Source of the DNA: Ornithinimicrobium sp. CNJ-824
GTDB lineage: Bacteria > Actinomycetota > Actinomycetes > Actinomycetales > Dermatophilaceae
DNA length: 64,000 bases
Assembly: GCF_001942405.1 (NCBI RefSeq)
Contig: NZ_MKKA01000059.1
Span: 1-64,000, forward strand
Reading direction: 5' to 3'
In this document: piece by piece, positions 17,774 through 28,994 of the stretch
Layout of the letters: each line of letters starts with the position of its first letter
Numbering within the stretch: the first letter of the stretch is position 1
The notes under the pieces: model-generated
Told to the model about the DNA's origin: nothing
The model's database searches: none
What the model saw: only the letters and a program-made list of their open reading frames with translations
Translations under genes and position numbers: made by a program

Positions 17774-19977
17774 CTACTCCGTCGCGTCCTTCCCGTCCTC
17801 GGCGTTCTGCTCCGAGGGCGCCGTCAGGCCCAGGACCTCGGGCAGGGCCGGCGGCTCCTGGCCCAGGACGTGCTCGGCCAGGAACGCGCTGACCACCTGG
17901 TACCAGACCTTGGCGTGCTGGGGCGCCAGGATCCAGTGGTTCTCCGCCGGGAAGTAGAGGAACCGGTGCACGGTGGAGCCGTCCTGCTCCGCCGGCCGCC
18001 CGGAGCGGGAGAGCAGCTCGTACCAGAGGCGCAGCCCCTCGCCGATCGGCACCCGGTAGTCCTTGTCGCCGTGGATGACGAGCACGGGGCTGACGATGTC
18101 CTGCACGAACCGGTGCGGGCTGTGCTTCTCGCTCATCTCGGGCGTCATCTCGCGCTGCCAGTAGAACGAGGCGTCGGTGGTCGGCCCGAACCCGTCCAGC
18201 GCCCACAGCGAGGCGTGCGTGACGATCGCGTCGAACCGGTCGGTGTGCCCGGCGACCCAGTTGGCCATGTAGCCGCCGAACGAGCCGCCCATCGCCGCGG
18301 TCCGGGAGGCGTCGATGTCGTCGCGGGCCTCCACCTCGTCGGTGATGGCCATCAGGTCGGTGTAGGGCGCGTCGCCCCAGGCGCCCCAGCCGCGCTGGAT
18401 GAAGTCCTGCCCGTAGCCGGTGGACAGGGCCGGGTCCGGCAGGAGCACGGCATACCCCTGGGCGACCATGAGCCAGGGGTTCCACCGCCAGGTCCAGGCG
18501 TTCCACGAGCCGAGGGGGCCGCCGTGGATCCACAGCAGGAGGGGGTGCCCGCCGGCGACGTCGTCCTCGGGCAGGGCGAGCCAGCCGCGCACCCGGGTGC
18601 CGTCCGGCGTGGTCGTGCCGACCTCCTCGAGCCGGCCGGGGATGCGGGGGCGCTCCACCGGGCCGTCGAGCACGGTGATCTCGCCGCTGGCCAGGTCGAG
18701 GCGGACGACCTCGGGCGGGTAGAGGTAGGAGCTGCGCACGCCGTAGGCGACCGTGCCGTCGGGGGCGACGACGAGGTCGGACCAGGCGGCGTCGTCGGAC
18801 GTCAGCTGGCGCACCTCGCCGGAGGCGACGTCGATGCGGAACACCGGCCGGCGGCCGTCGCTGTCGGCCAGCGCGAGCACGGCCGAGCCGTCGGGGGTCC
18901 AGGCCACCGGGCTGGGCCAGCGGTCCCAGTCGTGCGCCAGCGGCGTGGTCTCCCCGGTCGTCGTGTCCATCAGGTGCAGCTGCGGCTGCGGCGGGTCGGT
19001 CGGGGTGGTGACCCGGTCGAGCACGACGACCGCGCGGGTGCCGTCCGGGCTGACCGGGCCGGCGTCGACCTCGACGCGTCCCGGTCGATCAGCGTGCGCC
19101 GCTCGCCGCTGGCCAGGTCGATGCGGACGAGGGCCGAGCGCAGGTCGGCGCCCCTCTGCGGCACCGGGATCGACAGCAGCGCGAAGGTGCCGTCGGGGGA
19201 CAGGACGGGCGAGGGCTCGTGCAGCGGCGCCGGCAGGTCGGCGGTCAGCAGCCGCAGCCGCAGCGCGGGGGAGCGGTCCACGGTGCCGGGCAGGGGGGCG
19301 GCCGCCTCCTCCTCGCTCTCGTGCGGGTGGACCCCGTCGACCTCGCCGTGGGCGTCGACCGCGCCCGACGACGGACCGGCTCCCTGCTCCACGGCGAAGA
19401 CGTGGGGACGGGCCGGCCCGAGGTCGGAGTCCCAGAACCGGACCGGGTAGCCGGAGTGCAGGATCGCGTCCACGCCGGCGTCCTTGCGGGCCTTGGCCAG
19501 GGCGGCGTGCTGCTCCTCGTCCGCGGCACCCGGGAAGAGGTCGGCGGTGACGACCGTGCGGTCGGCGTCGCGGGCGCACCGGACCCCGCCGACGCCCCCG
19601 GGCCGGCTCAGCACGACCCGCGCCTCGCCGCCACGGGCGGGGATGAGCCACAGGGCCGGGGTCGGGGAGTCATCGTCGCCGTCCGGGTCGGGCCGGGAGG
19701 AGGTGAAGTAGAGGTCGCCGTTGGCGGCGAAGGCTGCGCCGGACTCGCCCTTGCTGCTGCGGGTCAGCCGGTGCGCCTGCTGCCGGCCGGTGGGGTCGAC
19801 CTCCCACAGCGCCGACGCGTAGCCGGTGCCCTTGCGGTTGAGGGTCGCCACCGTCGTGACCAGCCGGGAGCCGTCGGGGGACAGGGCCAGGCCGGACAGG
19901 CGCGGCACCGCCACGTAGTGGTCGAGGTCGTGGAAGACGGACGCGGGGGTCCGGGGCTGGGAGGCGGGTGCGGTCAT
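17774..19977 (-). CDS. S9 family (prolyl oligopeptidase-like) peptidase (one apparent frameshift)
   Basis: About 734 residues. An N-terminal beta-propeller with repeated SPDG motifs is followed by an alpha/beta hydrolase domain: LLLWIHGGPLGSW, nucleophile GGSFGGY near 562, HGDKDYRVP (Asp) near 636 and ENHWI (His) near 678. This fits dipeptidyl/acylaminoacyl-peptidase S9C-type enzymes. No signal peptide is seen. The frame breaks near 19080, between TLIDRD and RVEVDAGPVSPDG; one lost C (GACCGC read as GACGC) would explain it. The gene is convergent with the multicopper oxidase. Confidence 0.88.
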
Positions 19978-20098
19978 GCCCTCTGTGATACCACCCCCGT
20001 CCGACGATGTCGCACCGTCGCGGGCACCGCATACCCTCTGGAATGCCCCGACGCACCCGGGACGTTGCACCTCGCAGACGAGAACGAGAGGACCCCCC

Positions 20099-21073
20099 GT
20101 GACGACGAGTTCACCGCTGTTCCGCCTGGAGACCGACGCCGCCCGGCAGCCCCAGCCCGCGCCCCTCCTCATGGTCGCGCTGGACGGGTTCATCGACGCC
20201 GGGCAGGTGCGCTCCACCCTGGCCGAGCACCTGCTGGAGCACCTGGACCACGAGGTGGTGGCCAGCTTCGCGGCCGACGAGCTGGTGGACTACCGCTCGC
20301 GGCGGCCGCTGATGACCTTCGACTCCGACCACTACGCCGACTACGACGACCCCTCCCTCGTGCTCTACCGCGTGCAGGACGCCGCGGGCGAGCCGTTCCT
20401 GCTGCTGCACGGCTTCGAGCCCGACTTCCGCTGGGAGGGGTTCATCGAGGCGGTCCGCCAGCTCGGGCTCTACTTCGGGGTGCGCCGCGTCGTCAGCGCC
20501 CACGGCATCCCGATGGCTGTGCCGCACACCCGGCCCGTGGGGATGACCCGCTTCGCCAGCGACCGTGAGCTCCTCGGGGAGCACACCCCCGTCTTCGGCC
20601 AGGTGAAGATCCCCAGCAGCGCCGAGAGCCTGCTGCACCTGCGGCTGGCCGAGGCCGGCCTGACGACGCTGGGCGTGGCCGTGCACGTGCCGCACTACCT
20701 GGCCGAGGCCCAGTTCGGCGACGCGATCGTGGCGGCCGCCGACGCGGTCATGGACCTGACCGGCCTCGTGCTGCCGACCGCCGAGCTCATCGCGATGGCG
20801 GGGCTGACCCGGGCCCAGATCGAGACCGAGCTGGCGCAGAACCACGACGCCCGCGAGGTCGTCGAGAGCCTCGAGCAGCGCTACGACCACTTCGTCGAGG
20901 GGATGAAGAAGCGCAGCCTGCTCGCGGCCGAGGCGGCCAAGCTGCCCAACGCCGAGGAGATCGGCGCCGAGCTGGAGAAGTTCCTGCGCGACCCCGGCGT
21001 GGCCGGTCCCGCCCCGCAGGAGGGCACCGTCGCCGACGAGCCCTCGGACGACGACACGGACCCCCAGGCCTGA
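20099..21073 (+). CDS. PAC2 family protein
   Basis: This 324-residue protein matches the actinobacterial PAC2 family (related to archaeal/eukaryotic proteasome assembly chaperones), with MVALDGFIDAGQ and the hydrophobic HGIPMAVPHTRPVG region. A charged C-terminal tail ends in Asp-rich sequence. The bacterial role is not established; mycobacterial relatives are only structurally characterised. GTG at 20099 has GAGAGG seven bases upstream. A TACCCT at 20032-20037 could be its -10 element, giving a leader of about 55 bases. Confidence 0.8.
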   Translation: MTTSSPLFRLETDAARQPQPAPLLMVALDGFIDAGQVRSTLAEHLLEHLDHEVVASFAADELVDYRSRRPLMTFDSDHYADYDDPSLVLYRVQDAAGEPFLLLHGFEPDFRWEGFIEAVRQLGLYFGVRRVVSAHGIPMAVPHTRPVGMTRFASDRELLGEHTPVFGQVKIPSSAESLLHLRLAEAGLTTLGVAVHVPHYLAEAQFGDAIVAAADAVMDLTGLVLPTAELIAMAGLTRAQIETELAQNHDAREVVESLEQRYDHFVEGMKKRSLLAAEAAKLPNAEEIGAELEKFLRDPGVAGPAPQEGTVADEPSDDDTDPQA

Positions 21074-21158
21074 CCCCGGCCCGTCCGCCGCGACAGGCGG
21101 GGCGGGCGCCACCGTGCGACGATGTCGCCCGACCACCACCTACCCCAGGAGGACACCC

Positions 21159-21876
21159 GTGGGTCTCTTCGACCGCAAGGACGACACCACGCCCGAGAAC
21201 GCCGAGCCGGACGGGCCGCTGGAGTCGCTGGCCAACGCCTTCGTCGGGCGCATCGTGGACGCCGGCATCAAGGGGCCGGGGCCCATGGCCTCCTCCCACC
21301 ACGTGGCGCAGAAGGCGCTGAAGGAGTCCGGCGGCGACGTCCGCAAGGCCGTGGACGAGATCGTCTCCGACCACGTCAAGAAGGCGAGCGCCGGCGGGTT
21401 CGTCACCGGCGTGGGCGGCCTGGTGACCATGCCCGTCTCCCTGCCGGCCAACGTCCTGGCTTCTACGTGCTGGCCACCCGGATGGTGGCCGCCATCGCCG
21501 AGCTGCGCGGGTATGACGTGAACGCGCCGGGGGCGCGCGCCGCCATCAGCCTGGCCCTCGTCGGGGCCGACGCCGAGGACATCCTGCAGAAGACCGGGCT
21601 GTCCGTGGCCGCCGATATGACCGGCTCGGGCCGCCTCGCCCGGATGGCCATGGACCGGATGCCCAAGCCGCCGGGATGATGGTCAACAAGGCGGTCGGCT
21701 TCCGCCTGCTCACGACCGTGGGCGGCCGGGCGCTGGGCAAGCTCATCCGGTTCGTCCCGATCGCCGGCGGCGTCGTCGGCGCCGGCCTGGACGGGGTGCT
21801 CATGAAGCGGCTGGCCGACCACGCGCGGCGCGAGTTCGTCCAGACCTCGCCGGGCGGGAGCGCCGTCGCCGGCTGA
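21159..21876 (+). CDS. EcsC-like protein (two apparent frameshifts)
   Basis: About 239 residues after repair. The middle region (FVTGVGGLVTMPVSLPANVLGFYVLATRM, read across a break) and the C-terminal region (GKLIRFVPIAGGVVGAGLDG) are the glycine-rich hydrophobic segments seen in EcsC-family proteins, whose role is unknown. The frame breaks near 21459 (CTGGCTTC should be CTGGGCTTC) and near 21675 (one G short before ATGATGGTC). GTG at 21159 has AGGAGG seven bases upstream. Confidence 0.75.
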
Positions 21877-21908
21877 CGGACGACGACTCACGGCTGGCCC
21901 CGTCGGGG

Positions 21909-21917
21909 TTATCCACA
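21909..21917 (+). other. Isolated consensus DnaA-box sequence
   Basis: TTATCCACA is an exact match to the strong E. coli DnaA box. It stands alone in a 94-base intergenic gap, with no cluster and no AT-rich unwinding element, so it is not an origin. It may be a titration or regulatory site, or chance. Confidence 0.35.
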
Positions 21918-21926
21918 GATCTCGAG

Positions 21927-21953
21927 GGCGGGCCCGGCACGACCGGGCCCGCC
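21927..21953 (+). terminator. Intrinsic-type hairpin after the EcsC-like gene
   Basis: Perfect 11-base arms (GGCGGGCCCGG / CCGGGCCCGCC) enclose a five-base loop, followed by TTCGG. There is no U tract, as is usual in very GC-rich actinobacteria. Confidence 0.7.
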
Positions 21954-21970
21954 TTCGGCACTGTGGGCCC

Positions 21971-23140
21971 ATGGACGAGACGACAGGACAGCACCGCCCC
22001 ACCCCTCCCTCCCCGGCCGCCGGGCAGACCCCGCTCGTGCAGGGCCCGGCCCACCTCATGACGGCCCTCCCGCACCTGCTGGGCTACCGGCCCGGCGACT
22101 CGCTGGTGGTCGTGGCCACCGCCGTGGAGACTGCCGCCCCCGGCCTGCCGGGACGGGCCGACCGGCTGCGCGGCCGGATGGCGATGACCACCCGGGCCGA
22201 CCTCGCCGGACCGGGCGACCTGGACCAGGCCGTGCAGCTGCTCGCCGGCCCGGTCGCCCGGCTGCGGCGCCGGCACGGCCACCGGCTGGTGCTGCACTGC
22301 TTCCTCTGGGACGCCGACGAGGAGCTCGGCCGGCTGGCCGCGGCCCGGCTGGTCCCCTTCGCCGACGCGCACGAGGTCGCCCTCAACGACCTGGTCCTCG
22401 TGGGGACCCACGCCTACCTGCCCCTCGTCGAGGCGGGCGACCCGGTGCAGGACGGACGGTGGCGGCCGCTGCCCTCCCCGGCCGACGTGCCGCTGGTCGC
22501 CGACCTGGTCCTGCGCGGCCGCGGGGTCGCCCCCGGCCGGGACGACGCGGTCGCCGTGGTGCGCGCCCGGGACGAGGAGACCAGCAGGGCCACCGAGGCC
22601 GCGCTGCAGGAGGTCGCGCCGGGGGAGCTGGACGGGCTGCAGGCCCTGGGTGCGCTGGGACGGTGGGTCGCGGGCGGGTCCTTCGCCGGGCCGCCGACGC
22701 CACGGGAGCTGGCCGCGGTGGCCCTGGTCCTGCAGGACAGGACGCTGCGGGACGTCGTCCTGGCGCGCTGGCTGCCGCAGCTGTTCACCCTCGACGACCT
22801 GCTCGAGCCGTCGGCGGTCAGGCTCGTGGAGGACCTGCTCCCGGCATGGCCGGGCGACGACGGGGAGGCGCTCGGCCGGCTGATCGCCCTCGCCGGCCAG
22901 GTGCCCCTCGACCTGTCGGTCCCGTTCGTCACGCTGGCGGGGCTGGTCGCCTGGGGGACGGGGGAGGGCACCCTGGCCAACGAGGCGGCCGACCTGGCGC
23001 TGGAGCTGGACCCGGACTACCGCATGGCCCAGCTGCTGCGGCAGGCCCTCGAGCACGGCCTGCCGCCCGACCTGGGTCGGGCGGAGGGCGACGCCGGCAC
23101 CCGACGGGGCCGCCGCCGGGGCCGCGGACGGGCCGCCTGA
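21971..23140 (+). CDS. DUF4192 domain-containing protein
   Basis: This 389-residue protein matches DUF4192, an actinobacterial family of unknown function: the N-terminal block HLLGYRPGDSLVVVA and a C-terminal TLAGLVAWGTGEGTLANEAADLALELDPDYRMAQLL are characteristic. The tail is Arg/Gly-rich (residues 375-389). ATG at 21971 has no clear Shine-Dalgarno. Confidence 0.85.
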   Translation: MDETTGQHRPTPPSPAAGQTPLVQGPAHLMTALPHLLGYRPGDSLVVVATAVETAAPGLPGRADRLRGRMAMTTRADLAGPGDLDQAVQLLAGPVARLRRRHGHRLVLHCFLWDADEELGRLAAARLVPFADAHEVALNDLVLVGTHAYLPLVEAGDPVQDGRWRPLPSPADVPLVADLVLRGRGVAPGRDDAVAVVRARDEETSRATEAALQEVAPGELDGLQALGALGRWVAGGSFAGPPTPRELAAVALVLQDRTLRDVVLARWLPQLFTLDDLLEPSAVRLVEDLLPAWPGDDGEALGRLIALAGQVPLDLSVPFVTLAGLVAWGTGEGTLANEAADLALELDPDYRMAQLLRQALEHGLPPDLGRAEGDAGTRRGRRRGRGRAA

Positions 23141-23150
23141 GCGCGCGGTG

Positions 23151-23156
23151 TAGCCT
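23151..23156 (+). promoter_or_regulatory. -10 element of the universal stress protein gene
   Basis: TAGCCT lies 33 bases before the start codon. A transcript from about 23163 would include the GAAGGAGG ribosome site at 23173-23180. Confidence 0.45.
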
Positions 23157-23189
23157 CCGAGCAGGACCCGTCGAAGGAGGAAGGTGCCC

Positions 23190-23597
23190 ATGTCGGTCAT
23201 CGTCGGTTACATCCCCACCCGTGAGGGTCGGGCGGCCCTGCGCGCGGCGAGCGGGGAGGCCATGCTGCGCAAGACCAAGCTCGTGGTCGTCAACTCCCAC
23301 CGCGGCGGGCGCGACTTCGACGCCGAGGAGGCCCAGCGGTTCGAGGACGAGCTGGGCAAGGTCCAGCGCGCCCTGGACGAGGCCGGGATCGAGCACGAGG
23401 TGCGCGCCCTGGTGCGCGGCAACGAGCCGGCCGAGGACCTGGTCGACGTCGCCGAGGAGAGCGAGGGCGAGCTGATCGTCATCGGCCTGCGGCGGCGCAC
23501 CCCCATCGGCAAGCTCATCCTGGGCAGCAACGCCCAGCGGATCCTCCTCGAGGCGTCCTGCCCCGTCCTGGCCGTCAAGGCGGGCGACACCGAGTAG
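23190..23597 (+). CDS. Universal stress protein (UspA family)
   Basis: This 135-residue single-domain Usp begins MSVIVGYIPTREGRAAL and ends with LIVIGLRRRTPIGKLILGSNAQRILLEASCPVLAV. The latter contains the G-2x-G-9x-G-S/N type nucleotide-binding loop of ATP-binding members. ATG at 23190 lies nine bases after GGAGG; an in-frame GTG at 23184 is an alternative. Confidence 0.9.
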   Translation: MSVIVGYIPTREGRAALRAASGEAMLRKTKLVVVNSHRGGRDFDAEEAQRFEDELGKVQRALDEAGIEHEVRALVRGNEPAEDLVDVAEESEGELIVIGLRRRTPIGKLILGSNAQRILLEASCPVLAVKAGDTE

Positions 23598-23621
23598 TCC
23601 TCCGCCGCTCCGGGACCGGCG

Positions 23622-23646
23622 GCAGGCCGTCCCCCGGCCGGCCTGC
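23622..23646 (+). terminator. Hairpin after the universal stress protein gene
   Basis: GCAGGCCG and CGGCCTGC form an 8-base stem with a 9-base loop, 25 bases after the stop. A second GC-rich hairpin with one bulge follows at about 23648-23683. Confidence 0.45.
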
Positions 23647-23706
23647 GACCGCGCCCTCCGGCCGTTCCGGGGAGGGGCGCGGAGGGCCTCGGCATACTTC
23701 CGCGGG

Positions 23707-23730
23707 CCTCGACGTTTTATAATGTCGAGG
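23707..23730 (+). promoter_or_regulatory. Palindrome overlapping a consensus -10 (TATAAT) before sigA
   Basis: CCTCGAC and GTCGAGG flank ten bases that contain TATAAT at 23718-23723, the only exact consensus -10 I noticed upstream of a gene here. The -35 region (TACTTC at 23695) is poor. The symmetric arms around the -10 suggest a repressor or dimeric activator site, though the hairpin could also terminate the upstream gene. The leader to the sigA start would be about 105 bases. Confidence 0.5.
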
Positions 23731-23837
23731 GTCACCTGCTGCGCGCGGCAGGGTCACGCACTCCGCCGTCCGGATCACGTCGCAGATCCCTCCTGCCCGG
23801 CCGCCCCGCCCACGCCCGAAAAGAGTTGGTTCTACCC

Positions 23838-25654
<1,817 letters not shown>

Positions 25655-25659
25655 GACCC

Positions 25660-26175
25660 GTGGTGCCCGTCGGGCTGCACGTCGTCCGGCTGGGGCCGGA
25701 CGACTGGCGCGACTACCGGGAGCTGCGCCTGGGTATGCTGCGCGACGCGCCGGACGCCTTCTGGACCCAGCTGGCGGACGTGGAACACCTTGCCGAGGAG
25801 GACTGGCGGCAGCGGTCGCACGACCGCACCCTGCACGTGCGCGACGCCGACGGCACGCCGCTGGGCACCGCGACCGTGCTGACCCGCGAGGCCAACCAGG
25901 TCCTGGGGCTGCAGGCCGGCAGCGGGGACGCGCTCGTGCTGGCGGTCTACGTCGTGCCCGCCGCCCGGGGGCGGGGCGTCGTGGACCTGCTGCTCGAGGC
26001 GTCCCACGGGCTGGCCCGGGAGCTCGGCTGCACCCGGCTGGTGCTGCAGGTGGGGGAGGCCAACCTCGCCGCACGGCGGGCCTACGAGCGGCACGGGTAC
26101 CGTCTGACCGGCGCCTCGTTGCCGCACCCGCGGCTGGCGGGTCAGCGCGACCTGGAGATGGCCCGCCCGGTCTGA
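25660..26175 (+). CDS. GNAT family N-acetyltransferase
   Basis: This is a 171-residue protein. The acetyl-CoA loop is ALVLAVYVVPAARGRGVVDLL (motif A, R-G-R-G-V), followed by LGCTRLVLQVGEANLAARRAYERHGY (motif B). The N-terminal part (YRELRLGMLRDAPDAFW) is typical of GNAT proteins that act on small molecules or protein termini; the substrate is unknown. Two adjacent GTG codons (25660, 25663) can start it, six bases after the sigA stop. It overlaps the convergent LuxR gene by 34 bases. Confidence 0.85.
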   Translation: MVPVGLHVVRLGPDDWRDYRELRLGMLRDAPDAFWTQLADVEHLAEEDWRQRSHDRTLHVRDADGTPLGTATVLTREANQVLGLQAGSGDALVLAVYVVPAARGRGVVDLLLEASHGLARELGCTRLVLQVGEANLAARRAYERHGYRLTGASLPHPRLAGQRDLEMARPV

Positions 26176-28690
26176 GCGTCCCGTCCGTCCTGCGCGTGGC
26201 GCAGATGGTGCGCGACCGCCTCCGCCCGTCCGCGGACGGACAGCTTGCGGTAGATGCTCGAGGTGTGGTGCATCACCGTCTTGGGGCTGATCCCCAGGTG
26301 CGCGGAGATCTCACGGTTGGTCGCCCCCGACACCAGTTCTTCGAGCACCTGCCGCTCGCGGGCGGTCAGCTCGTCGTCGGTCCGAGGTGCATCGCCGGTG
26401 CCCGGCCGGTCGTCGGCGGATGGCCGGTCGCCGGGCGGGGCGCCGTCGGACCGCGACTCCGCCCCGTTGGAGGAGCCGGCGGAGCGTTCCTGGTGCTGGC
26501 GGGCCGTGCGGTCCAGCTCGCGGGCCAGCTCCAGCGCCGCGTCGATCGCCTCGTCGTGGCTCAAATGCCCTCCCCAGGCGACCTCGTGGGCCCCCGCCTC
26601 TCCCGTCGCCGCGTGGTAGGTGCCCTCGGCCCGGTCGAAGACCACCGCGACCGCCGGCGGCAGGGCCGGTCGGAGCACGTCCAGATGCCGCCCGAGCATC
26701 CCCAGGAGGCGACCGGCCCGGGGCAGGTCGCCCAGGTGGAGCGCCACGAGGAACAGGCACATCAGGGGCGGGCCCGAGCGGGCCCGGGCCCCGCTGGCCC
26801 GGGCCCTCCGCAACGTCGCCATGCTGTGCCGGACCGCCGTGGGCAGGTCCCCGGACCCCAGGGCGCCGAAGGCTGCCATCGGCTCGAGCCAGTCGAGGGT
26901 GCGCAGGTCCCCATGGAGGCGGGCCAGGTCGACGAGCCGGCTCCGGTCGGGCAGCCCGGGGCCGGTCGGCGGGGCACCGGGGAGGCTGAGCAGCAGCCCG
27001 GTCGGGGAGAGGGCCAGCGCGGGCTCGTCGAGGCGGTGCGCGCGGGCGCCGCCTGCTGGGCCCAGGCGGCGGCCTCCTCGGGCTCCCCGCGCTGATGAGC
27101 GAGCATCCCCAACCAGGTCTCGAACCGCACGAGCCGTGCCTCGTCGCCAAGGCGCCGGGCCAGCGCACGGCCCTCCCGGGCCCACTCCTCGGCCACCTCC
27201 CGCTCGACCATCGAACGGGCTGTCTGGACGGCCACGAAGTCCACGTGCAGGACGGCCCGGTCCCCGAGCCCGAGCGCGGCCTCCCGGAGGCGGGCGAGCT
27301 CCGGGACGACGGCGGCGACGTCGGCGGCGGCGTTGGCGGTCTCGGCCCGCAGGAGCTGGAGCCAGGTGGCCAGCACCAGCTGGCGGACGAGGTAGGTGCT
27401 GTCGACGGGTCCGCTGTCGACGGGTCCGTTGGTGACAGGTCCGCCCAGGGTGAGCACCTCGGCGACGCGCTCCACGGTCCCCCGCACGGCACCCCGGGCG
27501 AACCAGACGGGCAGCAGGGCCAGCGTCAGGTCGGTGGCCGCCGGCGCGTCGCCGTCCGCCGCCGCCGAGGCGAGCGCGTCGGTCAGGTCCGGCTCCACGG
27601 TGGCGGCCCGCAACCGGGCCCGGGTCGGACGCCCGGCGTCCTCCAGGTCCAGGCAGGAGCGGGCCACCTGGCGGGCCCAGGCCCGGTGGCGCCCGGTCAG
27701 CTCCTCCGTCGGTGGAGCCAGCGCCCGCAGGTGGTCGCGCACCACGGGCGCCACGACGAACAGGGTCACCGGACCCGCGTGGTCCGCCTCGACGAGGTGG
27801 ACGTCGACGAGGGCCGCCAGGTCGTCGACGACGTCGTCCCGGCCGCTGACCCTCTCGACGTCCTCGACCGTCACCGGTGATCCCAGGACCGCCAGGTCCA
27901 GGAGCAGGTCGCGGGCGGAGCCGTGGAGGAGGGAGACGCTCCACCCCAGGGCGGTCGCCAGGTCGTGGTCGGCAAGGTCGTCCGGCGCGCGCGCACCGCC
28001 GGGAGGTCGCAGGAGCTGCCCGGGCGTGCGGTGGAGCAGGTGCAGCAGCGTGCTCGGCGAGTAGGTCGCGGCGCGCGCGGCGACCAGTCCGACCGCGAGC
28101 GGCAGCCCGCCCAGGTGGCGGCAGATCCTGGCGACGTCCGCCAGGGCATGGCCGTCGATGTCCACCGGGGCACCCGCCCGTGCGGCGCGGTCGAGGAAGA
28201 GCCGGACGGCCGGCTCGGTCCGCAGTCGCCCCGGCTCGTCCAGCGGGTCCGGCAGCCCCAGCGGGGGGACCCGCACGACGACCTCATCCGGCAGGCCGAC
28301 GGGGGTGCGCGCGGTGAGCAGGACCCGCAGGCCGGGGCGGGAGCGGCGTTGGTCCTCCACCGCCGACGGGCCGTCCGCCGCGTGGTGCACGTCCTCCACG
28401 AGGATCAGGTCCACGTCCGACGACGCACACCCTTCCAGCGCCGCCTGCAGGGCACCGTCGGCGCGGCACGCCCGCCCCTCCACCGTGCAGGTGCGGGCCG
28501 GGCCGGGACGTCCGGCGTCCTGCTCGACGTCCGGTCCGGCCGCGGCCGCGCGCTGCACCGCCACCCGGGCGACGGTGGAGGACCCGGACCCCGCCAGACC
28601 GGTCAGCGTCACCAGGGCGCCGGGCGCCCCGAGCTCCTCGAGGACCCGGCGCAGCAGGTCGTCCCGCCCGTAGGGGGTGCTGGGGGCCAT
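26142..28690 (-). CDS. LuxR-type transcriptional regulator with N-terminal NTPase domain (one apparent frameshift)
   Basis: About 849 residues after repair. The N-terminus has a Walker A-like GLAGSGSSTVARV (residues 30-42) and Walker B VDLILVEDVHH. A long helical, TPR-like middle region follows, and a C-terminal LuxR/FixJ helix-turn-helix (ELTARERQVLEELVSGATNR … SPKTVMHHTSSIYRKL) lies near 775-835. This is the LAL/MalT-like STAND architecture: nucleotide and inducer binding is expected to switch DNA binding. The inducer is unknown. The frame breaks near 27050, between AAAWAQQAA and RAHRLDEPALAL. Two related palindromes lie directly upstream. A 15-bp repeat encodes the GPVDS repeats near 420. 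Confidence 0.85.
27399..27443. repeat. 15-bp tandem repeat within the LuxR-type gene
   Basis: Two exact copies of CTGTCGACGGGTCCG and a third diverged copy encode five-residue repeats (GPVDS, GPVDS, GPVTN). Confidence 0.8.
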
Positions 28691-28723
28691 GGTCCATCAT
28701 GGCAGCGGCGCGCGAGGCCTGTA

Positions 28724-28782
28724 TAGGGCAGATGCCCTACACCCGGGGCCGACGGATGCAGGTCATCGGGCATCTGCCCGAT
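28724..28782 (-). promoter_or_regulatory. Paired palindromic operators upstream of the LuxR-type gene
   Basis: Two inverted repeats share the core GGGC-AGAT-GCCC: TAGGGC/GCCCTA at 28724-28739, and ATCGGGC/GCCCGAT at 28765-28782 in the opposite orientation. Their centres are 42 bases apart, four helical turns. On the minus strand the first overlaps TATACA, a candidate -10, about 30 bases before the ATG. The rest of the 304-base gap (28691-28994) shows nothing else I can support. Confidence 0.65.
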
Positions 28783-28994
28783 GTGCGCCGTCCTGCCGCG
28801 CTGGTAGTCATGACCCGTGGTCCCGTGACGGGGCCGTGCACTCGGGAAGAGCACTCCATGCGCGGGAAGCACAGCAGTGGGACGGCCCGCGCCGGACGGT
28901 CGCACGGCCCCCGCAGGTCCCACCGGCCCCGGCGCACCGGGAAGGGTATGGGTGGCCCTCCGCGTCGGGGCCGTGTGCTGGGTGCCGCGCCGGC

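Noticed and set aside
21901-21960. A replication origin at the consensus DnaA box
   Set aside because: There is only one box, no dnaA/dnaN neighbour and no AT-rich element.
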